Part shown: positions 1-12,200 of the stretch, piece by piece
Layout: every line of letters starts with the position of its first letter
Numbering within the stretch: position 1 is the first letter of the stretch
From: Misgurnus anguillicaudatus
Lineage: Eukaryota > Chordata > Actinopteri > Cypriniformes > Cobitidae
Length of the DNA stretch: 64,000 nucleotides
Assembly (NCBI RefSeq): GCF_027580225.2
Contig: NC_073361.2
Coordinates: 18,981,001 to 19,045,000, forward strand
Reading direction: 5' to 3'
Notes under the pieces: generated by a model
Databases searched by the model: none
What the model saw: the letters and a program-made list of their open reading frames with translations, nothing else
Told to the model about the DNA's origin: nothing
Position numbers and translations under genes: made by a program

Positions 1-212
1 CTTGCCAGGACTTCAGATAAATTAAGATCTTGCAATCTTTCAGCTGCACTCACATCTTGATATATTTCCACCAAGAAATATGCTTTACATAAACATCATC
101 CAGCCGCGGTAGGACAGCAGTCATTAAATCTGACAGTAATCATAGGCTACTCAAACTATACTGTATCACGTGACAGGGTTCTGTTGTACAACCGCCATGT
201 GGTGACTCTTAC
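1..212. other. relch intron 7 (5' part)
   Basis: Follows the donor gtaag of relch exon 7. No in-frame relch exon is seen. On the minus strand 1-89 is open in one frame (begins YFLVEIYQDVSAAERLQ), but its phase does not fit relch exon 7. Confidence 0.4.
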
Positions 213-3200
213 CTTTGGAGCTTCTTAATCTGTTCGGCCAGACTCTGTTTTTCACTGTTCAACAAATTGATCTGATATTCCAGCTCCTGAACAACTGTCT
301 CTTGCTGCTATGGATGACACAAAAATATATTGCAATTTTTGATAAGTAGTCCAAATGGTAAATTATGAATATGTAAATGGACGTGTAAATACCTGAATGC
401 TTTCAGTTTGCTGCACAGGTTCCTGTAAATAGCTGTCGTCAGGAAAATCGCTTGGATCAACACCGACGGCCACATCCACGGTATCCTTATGCAACGGCAG
501 GCTGCCAGAGTTCCTGTAGAGCTGGAGCAAGTCTGACGGTTTGGGAATGTTAAGACCCACATCATCCCACAACTCAAAGTCCTGGAAAGGAGAAATTAAT
601 TAACTAAAACAGATGAGTGCAATGCAGATGGATAAAACTGATGAATTAAAGATTACCTGATCGTCGTTTTCATCAGAGAATGTGATGGACGTTAATTTGT
701 ATTCATTTTTTAATAAATATTCATTTACTAAAAAGTTTAAGGCTCGCTTTTCAAGAGAGCGGATTGGTTCCTGAAAAGAAACGTGTAGAATTATATTTAG
801 TATGAAAAGTAAAAACAAGTAATATGTTGAATAAATTACCTAAGGAATAAATGATGACGGGCGGTTGAATAATTAAAAAATAATGCACAACGGAGTCAAT
901 GATTCCGCTTAAACCACGATTACTTCAGACTAGGGTTGCAAAGGGGCAAAAAGTTTCTGGAAACTTTCTATAGGAACCTAATCTGGGGAATTTTGGAAAA
1001 TTCCAAATTGGAAACTTAACGGGAATTTACAAGAATTATTTGGCAATTGATGGAATTTTATATAAACTATATCATATACAAGCACAAATAAACATTTGGT
1101 TTGGTCATAACTAGACATGCATGCAAGGTAATACAAATAATACAAAAAAAGATGGAAAAAAGTTAAAAAAATTACCCCAAACTTTTGAACGGTAGTGTAT
1201 ATTGTTACAAGATTTTTTTAATAAATTGTTCTTTTTTTAATAAATCTCTTCTATTTTAACTTTTATTCATCAAAGAATCCTGATACTTGCAATCATCAAG
1301 CCTGGATTTATTTAAAGGTGCAGTGTGTAAATTTTAGCGGCATATAGTGGTAAGGTTGCGAATTGCAACTAACGGCTCAGTCCACTGCTCACCCCTCGCT
1401 TTTGAAACAGACAGAGAAGCTACGGTAGCCGCCACCGGACAAGCATGTCATCGTCGGAGACAACTTTGTAAAAAAATGTCCTTTAAGGGCTTCTGTAGAA
1501 AAATGGCGGCACAAAATGGCGACTTCCATGTAAGGGGATCCTCGGTGTATGTAGATAAAAAGGTCTCGTTCTAAGGTAATAGAAACATAACGGTTCATTA
1601 TAAAAGGTCTTTATACACCCCTGATAATATAGTTTTGTATATTATTTTGCATTTCTGTCAAAAGATCCATCTAAAAATTACACACTGCACCTTTAATCAA
1701 AAATCCTTTAGAAATCATTCTAGTAAGCAGTGTGCATGTGACTAAGGAATGTGCAAAGTAGAAATTCAACTGAAATTGCATGAAATCTTGTTTTAAACAA
1801 AATACTGCTGCAAGATTTTTGTAACTACATTTAAATTCCCTGATATAGGTATTTCTGCATTAATTCCTAAATATTCCCATTCATTCCCATAAAAAGTTTC
1901 CAGCCATGAAAATTCCCCAGAATTTTTCAACCCTACCGCAGACATTACTCTGGTGGATATTTTAAGACTTTTGACAGGTCAGTTGTGCGTTTATTGAAAA
2001 ATAACCCGTAGAAGATTTCTCCAACCAATCAAAATAAAGCATTTAATTAACAGCCCTGTGGTATAAATGTGGATTATATTTATTACATATTAACATATAA
2101 AACAATTAAAGCAAATTAAATGGAAGATAACCTGAATTTCAGGACTGGATTTTGTAGTTTTTCCTCTCTTGAGAGTGGATCTCACATTCTGATAAAAAGA
2201 TAAACAGAGAAAAAAGAAAGAAAAAGTGTGAGATGGAATTTGACTGATGGCAGACATTATAAACTGCCTCTAGCAGTAAAAGTTCCTTTCATGTTAAGAA
2301 AGACTCAAGCGTGTAAAAGTTGAAAGTACGCCACCTGCAGCCTGTGTCAAGTTGGCACGCAGAGCCTGAATGGTCTCCTTGGCTTTTCGTAGTTCAAACT
2401 CCAGAACTGGACCAAGGAGAAGTGGATCACACACAAACAGGCATCCAACCAAGAGAAGGGAACAAAGAGATAAAACAATGGGGGGAAAACAAAAGGATGG
2501 CCATGAAAACCAAAATCAAAAAACGACAACTTTTGTAAGAAGCTGAGGCAGAACTAAAACAGGAACATGCACGCTATGGATCTAATGAACACATGCAGCA
2601 GAGGTTGCTGTACGAGCTGCCAGATAACGAAAAAATCACTTTTGACTTGTTTGATTGTTCAATTGTTTTAATTTTTGTAAAAAGTTACTAGCTGCTGTCT
2701 GACCAGGGATTTAGAGAAAAGCAAAGTCTGTTTGTTATGAAGATCATAAATCGATCAGCTCTTTCAAAATTGTTTATGTAATAAAAAAAAACAATTTAGA
2801 ATAGTTTGGTTATTTGTTGTACCCTGTTTGATTGACATGTAAAATGGTGATGTTGTAATTGCAAAAATAATCATTTTCAAACCCTGAATACCACTTGACG
2901 GTCCCACTCCAAATTCATGTCATTGGTTTATTTATGCAGGTTGCTGTGTTGTGCTAATTTGGATCAGTAAATAAAATTATAGTTACACACTTCAGCTCTA
3001 AATTGAACTTGTTTTGCAAATACAAATGTTAAAAAATGCTTTACTAAAGAAAGCTCAAAAAATAAATAATCACAGCCCCTCCATCTTGTTCCCATATAAA
3101 TGTAAATTGTAAAAAAAAAAAAATCGCTGTTTATATTTGATCTTCATTGTAATAACGAGCAGTTCAATCAGAAAGGCGTTTGCTAGTCTGTGCAAAACCC

Positions 3201-6200
3201 TGCAGCAATCCTGCTAATGCGGACCGGCTGAGCGAGTACAGTAACAGAGTGGTAAACAAACAGAAGCATGAAGAACACACAACACGTTGCATGACTGTGG
3301 ACTGATGATCAGCAGGTTGGATTCCCTTGAGTTCTGATTCTTAATTGATTTTTGTGACATTATAGACACTTTCCATGAACACAGAAACAATTAAGTTTAT
3401 CCATTAATTTTTAAGGCACAATTCATAATGCTTTTATTATTACGCAGTTCAAATAAACCATCAAAAAATGTATCTAGCATGAAAAGCATCTAATTTTCAT
3501 CATAGGTTATTGTAAGAAAATACAAAAATTCTTTAATTAACGCAGAATATGCACATTCATGAATAACTAAGCAAAATAATCTCTATCAAAATGTATTTTT
3601 AACGGATGTTCATCCTGGGTTGTGTACTATTTTTGGAGCTTGTAAAAGCTAGTCATATATGCACAGGATCAGAGAACAAAAAATCTAAATGGAATATGAA
3701 GAGAAACACTAACGCATTTATGCTGTTGATCAACAGAGCACAGGATGCAAGTTTAACAAATGGAACAATGTACAAAAAATTATGTAAAAAAATAAAAGAA
3801 ATAAAAGAAACAAAAAAGTGGCAAAGGTGCTTGCCTGGATGGTTTGTGGTCCAGCATTGGAAAGGGAAATACTGGCATAAAGACCCATCAGACATCCAGT
3901 AAACCCCAGGTCAGACAGCCAGGGCTGTACTCATTGCTGAAGGGGTCAAGATTTAGGACGAGGTGCCCAATATGGGATACAAAAGTGACGTTTCCCACAA
4001 AGCAAACTTATTCTGCTGCACGGTTCCTTAGGACTTCTACTTACCCACATATCACTATCAATAATCATACTCATAACACATATACAAAACCCATTTATTG
4101 AAGTTTCAGTACTTACTGGTAAAATCAATTACTATAGGTGTATATTTTTGTATGTTTATTATATTATATTGTATATAGTAGTTGCGCCAACTGCAGAATT
4201 TTCATTTATTGGAGCGGTAACACTTTTTAATAAGGCTGTATTTGTTAACATTAAGTTAATGCATTACTAATACATTTTTAAAATCAAGCATTGTAACAAG
4301 TACACAAATGCACCATAAACTAACCAGCCCAGTCTCACAAAATTTCGTTATATAGTCACGTAAATTTTTGATTATTTTTTTGTGATATCACAAATTTCCA
4401 TGTTTTTTCGTGATCATATAAAGAATTCCTGTTTTCTTGTGATTATCACGTATTGGTAACTCAACTGTTTTGTTCTATTTTCTTACCATTGTCGCTTCGG
4501 TTAAGAGTTAGATTTACATGAAATGACATCCCTACCCATACCCAACTCTAACCCTAACGCCAGGCGACATATAAAAAAAATTGGAAAAAAATATATAAAG
4601 TGACATTCTAATGCAAGCACCAAATCTAACCCTAAACCGAAGCGACAATCGTTATAAAATAGGAAAAAGCAGTTGAGTTACCAATACATGATAATCACAC
4701 AAAAACAGGAATTCGTTATACGATCACAAAAAAACGCGGAAATTCGTGATAATATCACGAAAAAAGAATCAAAACTGCATGTGACCATATCAGGAAACCT
4801 CGTGAGACTGGGTAGGAACTAACATGAATAACTGCATTAACATGAACTAACATTAACAAGAATTAATAATTGATGTTGAACAACTTTATTGTTCATTGTT
4901 TGTTCATGTTAGTTAATGCATTTACTAATGTTTATTAGTACAATCTTATTGTAAAGTGTTACATATGAGGCAAAACCAGACTAAAAAAGGCTGAAAGACT
5001 TATTACCCTTGTATTATATTTCAGACCTGGTATGAAGCAGCTCATACAAATGCATTTTTTATTGTAAAATCTCTGCATCATGTATGTTTTCAATACAAAA
5101 AAACCAAACTCTTATTCGATGCAAAACAGTCCCTTTAAGAAATATACATAAGAAGATTTCAGATGCAAAAGAGGCTAAACTCCACCTACATCAAAAATGA
5201 GATCATGATATTAACAGATTTGCTTATTTATAAGAAAACATGTCAAACGCACTAAGAGGGTTTTGCATCTGAGCTCTTCATATATTTCAGAAAAATGCAT
5301 GTTTGGTAACTCTTTTGATGACTTATGTGTTCAACATGTAACAAAACAATTTGAATTCAACTCTGCTAGGTTTTGGTTACGAGAAGGTAGTACTGTGAAT
5401 TTTTTATTACTAACAATAAACAACTACACTGTAAAAAGTGTTTCTGTGCCTTAGTAGATTTAAAAAAAATTAATTGAGTAAACTGTATTAAAAAAAATTT
5501 AATTCTTGTTTTTTTAATCAAAATATGAGTTAAAATAAAATAAAAATTGGAATAAATTGATTAATTCTAAATGAGCACATTATTGAGTAAATTCAACTTA
5601 ATTTTATTATCTATAATCGATTTAAATTTGTAAGAAAGAAATTAACTTATTAATTTTGTGTTAAAACGACATGAATTATTTGAGTAAACACAACTAACTA
5701 GGCAGTGGACTTGCAGTTCCCAGCATGCTTTGCATGGGACTGCATTTGGAGAGTGAAATTTGAATTGAAACTTTTTTTGTTTTGTTTTTAACTAAAAAGA
5801 AAGACTTGTTAGTGTTTAATGTTCATTTATCTTTGATATTTGGAAGAGTTTCTGTTTCTTCTTTGAGTTTTGTAGTTACCATTGTTCAGAAGACTGGTGC
5901 TTGTGCATAGACTGCATACTGAAGTATGTCGCGCTTTACAGCTGCCCAAAACGAAACTGAGTGGGTGTGTTGTTTGAATAAACGTTTCTAGCCCTCATCT
6001 CACGGCATAAAAAACAACAACTAACCATAAATACGCTACCTGTACCAAGAAAAGAAGGTTTATCTAACTGAGTAATACTAGCACAATTAGTTAACTCAAC
6101 TCAATTTTATTGCATTCATATTAAGTAATGTTAGTGTGTTCAATATACTTAAAAAAGGTTGAAAGTTGACTCAACCTAAAACTTCCCATGCAGTCACTTG

Positions 6201-9200
6201 CCTCACTTTTTATAAGTTAGATCTAGGTATTACTTTTTACAGTGTACATTTTGACCTGAAAAATAAATATTTGCCAGGATAAATTAGTCTGAAACCTGAA
6301 ATCGACACAAGATAATGCAACAAATAGTCAAACTAGCCAAGGCAATTATTAAAACCGGGAAATGACAAAAGAGAAGAAACCTGACATGCAGAAATCCTTT
6401 AAGAAATCAGAGATTTTCATTCCCTGTTCAGCCCAATTACAAAGAAATGTTTCTGTGTTCATAACTGTTTGTTTACACTCCTGCTCATCTACAGAGACAA
6501 AGCTCATCTACAGTATGAAAACGCTCAGTGAACCATGTGTGAATTCACATCAGTCATGAATGCCAAGAATCGTGTGTCATATACGGTAACACAGACCCAA
6601 TCCTCTCTCGTAAAAGACTTTGGATCTAAACCACTAATAGTTTCCAGAAAACAGTAAATAAAGCCAATTTCTTTTTATTTTGCCTGAAATATGGTCACAT
6701 ACTGTAAGTGCTGAATTGTGTTCTTGGAAATTCAATGGCTTGGCCAATAAAAAAACTTGTTTTTTGCCAGTTGTGGTCTAATTTTGCAATCAATGCTTAA
6801 AATTAGACCGAGTTAAGATTTGCAGTGTTGAAATGATTGACAAAAAGCTGGAATTCAAAACGGCTGCCATGTTCAAAACCGCATTACCAATCACTGTGGC
6901 TAAGAAAAATTCATTGATGAGCCAAAAGTTGTATCATAGTCATAGGGCCCTATTTTAACAATCTAAGCGCATGGTTAAAAGCGCACGGCACACAGTATAA
7001 AAAGTGTGTCCGAATACACTTTTGCTAATTTAACAATGGGAAAAATGGTTTGCACGCCTGGCGCACAGTCTAAAAGGGTTGTTTCTATTCTCGTAATGAG
7101 TAATGGGTGTGTTTTGGGCGTAACATGCATTAAACCAATGAGAGTCTCATCTCCCATCCCTTTTAAAAGCCAGTTGCGCTCGTGGCATGACGATTCCCTA
7201 ATTAGATAGCGGAATTTGTAAACTTAAAAACTAAACAGAAGAAAGGACCACCAGTTTAAGATTGAGGTTAAAAAATTGCATTGTTTGTATTGAAATTGCT
7301 ATATTTTGTATTAAACCTTTGCTTTCTTCTTAGCAGGCTTTTAATCGTAATTTTTTTCTCGTAATCGGTCCTCATTTATGTCCAAGAGACTCTTTAATTT
7401 TAATCATTGAATTTTTATATTTAAAAATCGTTTGTGTGGTGTCCATGTGTGTAATATGCAAACGCGCTGTTGTCCAATTTATAGGCGCATAATTTACTAA
7501 CATGCTCTTTAAAGGAAAACACCACCGTTTTTCAATATTTTACTATTTTCTTACCTCACCTTAGACGAATTAATACATACCTATCTTTTTTCAATTCGTG
7601 CACTTAATCTTTGTACAGCGCTTTGTGAATGTGTTAGCATTTAGCCTAGCCCCATTCATTTCTTAGGATCCAAACAGGGATGAATTTAAAAGCCGCCAAA
7701 CACTTCCACGTTTTCCCTATTTAAAGACTGTTACATGAGTAGTTACATGAGTAAGTATGGTAGCACAAAATAAAATGTGACAATTTTTTAAGCGGATAAA
7801 GATGAGAACTATGTTGTGTGGCGGAGAAGCACTGGGTTTGCAGCACTTCGACCTTAGCGTGCAGTAACATCATCACTGCTTACTACTCCCCCTCTCACTC
7901 AAACTTCTGTCAATATTACTGCACCTCAGGTTGAATTGCTGCAAACGAAGTGCTCTTCCGCCATACAATATAATTCACATTTTTTATCTGCTTAAAAAAA
8001 TCTAAATGTTTTATTTTGAGCCACCATACTTACTCGTGTAACTACTCATGTCACAGGGAAAACATGGAAGTAGGGGTGGGCGGTATGAGCAAAAATTCAT
8101 ATCAAGGTATTTTTCACTCTTCAGCCGGTATAACGGTATTACGGTATGTTGCCATATGAGATAAAACATTTTGGAGTCACACTGTAGTAAACCTTATGTA
8201 AAATTACGGACAAAATTTGTATTTTTAACCTTATGTTACTAATAAGTGAGGGATTGGAGATAGACATGATTTTTTATGTTTTCCCATTTTTTCCTTTCAA
8301 AGCGCCATTGTGTGGATGGGTGGACACATCTTCTTATGCATATTGTCACTAATATGGGAAGTATAAAAATATGGAAATTAGTATGGTCATTTGCTGGTAG
8401 GCTATGTGCCTTATTACAATGTTTTACGCTACATCCAACAACTTAAAAGCTGTGTGCTGTGTATATCTTGTGTCTGTTTGATTTATAAATATACAAAGAA
8501 CAAGATTTTCTTTTTTTTGTTAATATGAACATCTGATGGGAGATGCCATCTCACTTTAAATTATTATTAATCCCTGAACGCATTAATGAATGCAGTTTAT
8601 TAATACAAGTTAGTTATATTAATAAATGTATTTATTGCATTTAATTGCATTTAATTTAATTAACCAGCAGATTCACATTGCCAAAAACACTCCACTCATA
8701 CGTTTTTATGCGTAAATATGCACTATGTATTGTTTAATAGCCTCTCTAATTAATAAATCTGCATTAAGAAAACGAAATTTACCATTAAAGGCTGTTTTTA
8801 ATGTGTTTGGTACGTTGCTTGCGTTATCTGCTAAAGCACTCTGAAAGCGCTCGTCATTTAACCGTAACTCCTCAACCATTTGCGCTATCAAAAAAAGGAA
8901 TGGTTCCTAAAAGAAGATACTTTGCACTTTTTGGCAAATTATGGGTTATTACGGTAATTTCTTGCTTTCCGTCCTCGAGCGTGCAGGGCGCAGTAGAGAG
9001 AGCAGATCTGAGTAAAAAGGGAGTAACACCGTTAAACGACTTTGAAGCCGTGAGGTAAAAAAGCCTCCTAAATGTATAACACTGTTGACGCACTGTTAGT
9101 GTCTTGGAAATCGACAGCCCGACTGTGTAAGTTGATTTTAAATAAAGCAGTGTTGAGTTTGTTCGCTTCTGTGTCCTGTTATGTTTCAGAACCTGGTAAT

Positions 9201-12200
9201 GCTTAGGTAAGCCACGGGCTTGTTTCTCGCCAAACTCGCTGTATACAGATCACAACACCTGAAATATAGGCTTTGGCAGGATTTGCATGCACTATTATGT
9301 GCATCCTCTTAAAAAAATGATGATTAAAAATGGATTGAAGTGCGATCGGAGCTTTTCGTTTTGTGTTTCTGTGGACAGCGCATCTCGGGAACGGAGGTAT
9401 GACTTTTAAGACTTGGGTAAACTCCCGCGGGGTCTTAAAAAACATTCATAAAGTTAAATGTAAGTCCTAGGATGAAGATCTAGGCGTTTTAAGGCCATAG
9501 ATATAACTTTCTGAAAATTAGTTTTTTGTAACACCCCGCGGGAACCCTGAGAAGTGCAAAAATAGAATTTAAAATATGTAACGCCGGTATCAACGGTTTT
9601 GCAAAATCCATATCATGGCGTGACACAATACCGGTAATTACTATCATACCGGTTTATTGCCCACCCCTACATGGAAGTGTTTGGTGGCTTCTAAATTCAT
9701 CCCTGTTTGGATCCTAAGAAATTAATGGGGCTAGGCTAAAGGCTAACACATTCACGACACGGCGTACAAAGTTTAAGTGCACGCATTGAAAAAAGATAGA
9801 TATGTATTATTTCATCTAAGTTGAGGTAAGAACATAGTAAAATATTGAAAAACTGTGGTGTTCTCCTTTAAATAACAAAAACAATATTGCGCCATTGACT
9901 TTAGACCAGGTTTTATTTGGTCAATGGCTTGGTCTATTTTAGTTGCCTCAAAATAGCAACGCCCCAACAATGCGCCCGAACACACCTTGTTTTCAAACCA
10001 GCATGCCCATGGGTGCACAAATGGGCACAAATGCATAATGATAACTGCCCCAAGCTCAAACTAGCAAAAAAACACTTGTCTGTGTGCATAATATTCACAA
10101 CAAAAATATGTACCGTATATACAGTACAGTAGTAGCCAAAACTGTGAAAAAATAATTGGTCAACAAAATGGTCCCAAACTGTCACCGAGGTAGTACCCAT
10201 TTAAAAAGGTCCTTATAGGTTCTGTTTAGGTACAGATATTTATACATCTGGTACCAATATGTGCCTCTGAGGTACTAATATGAACTCTTTAGGTGCAAAA
10301 ATTTACTTTTTGAAGGTGTACCGCCCCAGTGACAGCTAGGGACCATATATATATATATATAAGCCTTTATAATAGAAACTTAGTAACGTATCTTCATTGA
10401 ATATCATGCACAAATCCAAATTAAACTGTCGTCTCATGACTTTTGCTATAATTACACAGGATTTGTCTTACCTGCCACTCTTTCATCCGACTCCCTGTTG
10501 CCATCATCTGAATAACGTGCAAAATCCAAAGAGTCCAATGTACTGATGCTGCCAGCACGATCTGAAGACAAACATAAAACATAACAGATGGCAAATTCAA
10601 TGTTTTGTGCCCAACTGAGGCTTGTTGATGCCTACCCACAACAAAACAAACATTTTATCAGAGAGAGCAGTAAACTACAATTTAAAGAAAAATGTGAAAA
10701 ATGGCAGTCAGGTTACCCTAAATCAGGGGTCTCTAACCTTTTCATGAGCAAGGGCTACCACATAAAACAATCTGGAGGGCTACTTTTTGATATAGTCTAC
10801 TTAAAACTTTTTGTTTTACTTGTTTATTTTATTGTATTTGACTTGTTTATATGTTTTAGTATTGTTTAAAATTTTAACATACGTAAACCAAGCCAAGCTA
10901 ATATAAAAAAAATATGTAATGAATAAATAATACAGTTGAGACTATTAATAGAATGTGCTTTGGCGGGCACCTCACAGACTCTGTGCGGGCTACCTGGTGC
11001 CCGCAGGCACCACGTTGGTGACCCCTGCCCTAAATAGACAGTACATAGACCTAAACTTCCCAGATACACTGGCCATTTAAATGTCTGCATTAGTGAAGAT
11101 TAAAAACTATTGCCAATGTCGAACCCTCCACATGGAACCTACATTTATGCATGTTAATGCTTGTAGTGTGTATGTATACTTGCTTAATAATATTATAAAT
11201 GTAACAAACATTACAAACATTTTAAAAAGTTGTGCTCTCATAAAGCGAGCTTAAAGCGTGCATTTGTACTCTTTTTTTTTTTTACTCAAGTTGGCTAAAT
11301 ATTATATTGACTTTGGGATGTCACATGATGGCATAAAAGCTCATGCACTCTGTCTTGTGACTACAAAGCTGTCCACGTAGAGAAGGGACAATTTTGCATC
11401 AGTCAGGAAACTGAGACTCTTGTTTACATGTAAATATAAGAAATGTGGTTGACTTAATGTCAAACAATGATGACTGAATTTGCAGTGAATCTGCCCGTCA
11501 GTCTTGGACAGAAATGTATTGATGAGGGGAACGCTGATTCGTCTCTCTGGGTGTGACTTGAATCTCAATGCTGATATTCGACTTGAGAGAAGTGTGCTGA
11601 ATAGACGCCTTGTCAGACTGGTTGACAGGGAGGGGCTGAAGGTTTTGCTGAAGGCAATATAGTATAAGCTGGGATGCTTTATCCAAGGAATGATGTTGTA
11701 CTGAAGGACTCTTGTTAAGTGAGATGAAGAATGTGTGACCCGTGACAAAGCAAAAATTGTTTGTCTCTGTGTAATAGTTTATATAACCAAAACAATATCA
11801 GCAATGGTAACCCTAAATAGAATCGCCTAAAATAGGCATTTGGATAATAAGAAAAATGTATATTCATAACCTGATACTGATTTTGATAAATCATTGTTAG
11901 CACACAGTTTACGGTCCCCTTTGACTTCTACCATAGTATTTGTTTTTTCTTTTATAGAAGTCAGTGTGTACTACTAAGGACTTATCCAACAGGATGGATC
12001 AGCATATGTGAACACACATTACTTAAAGGTGCAGTGTGTAATTTTTAGAAGGATCTTTTGACAAAAATGCAAAATAATATACAAAACTATATTATCAGGG
12101 GTGTATAAAGACCTTTCATAATGAACCGTTATGTGTTTATTACCTTAGAACGAGACCTTTTTCTCTACATACACAGAGGGTCCTCTTACACAGATGTCAC

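Larger units (their letters stand above)
6945..10090. mobile_element. Old Harbinger-like element, interrupted
   Basis: The left part begins GGGCCCTATTTTAAC with the characteristic ctaagcgcatgg...gcgcac phrase. The right part (9873-10090) has gcgccattgactttagacc, cctcaaaatagcaacg and cccatgggtgcac, which I recognise as the other half of the same fish repeat type. The two halves are split by the insertion at 7513-9868. The right end is degenerate. Confidence 0.5.

Noticed and set aside
1..89. Minus-strand open stretch (begins YFLVEIYQDVSAAERLQ) as a further relch exon
   Set aside because: It needs an acceptor phase that does not fit relch exon 7; the relch frame through it has a stop. An open run of this length is common by chance.
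8706..8891. 61-codon frame in the hAT-like element as a transposase remnant
   Set aside because: No recognisable hAT dimerisation or zinc-finger residues; too short to assign.
11341..11748. Minus-strand 135-codon open frame in relch intron 1
   Set aside because: No family similarity, low-complexity Ser/Leu composition, no promoter or splice evidence; expected by chance in this much sequence.
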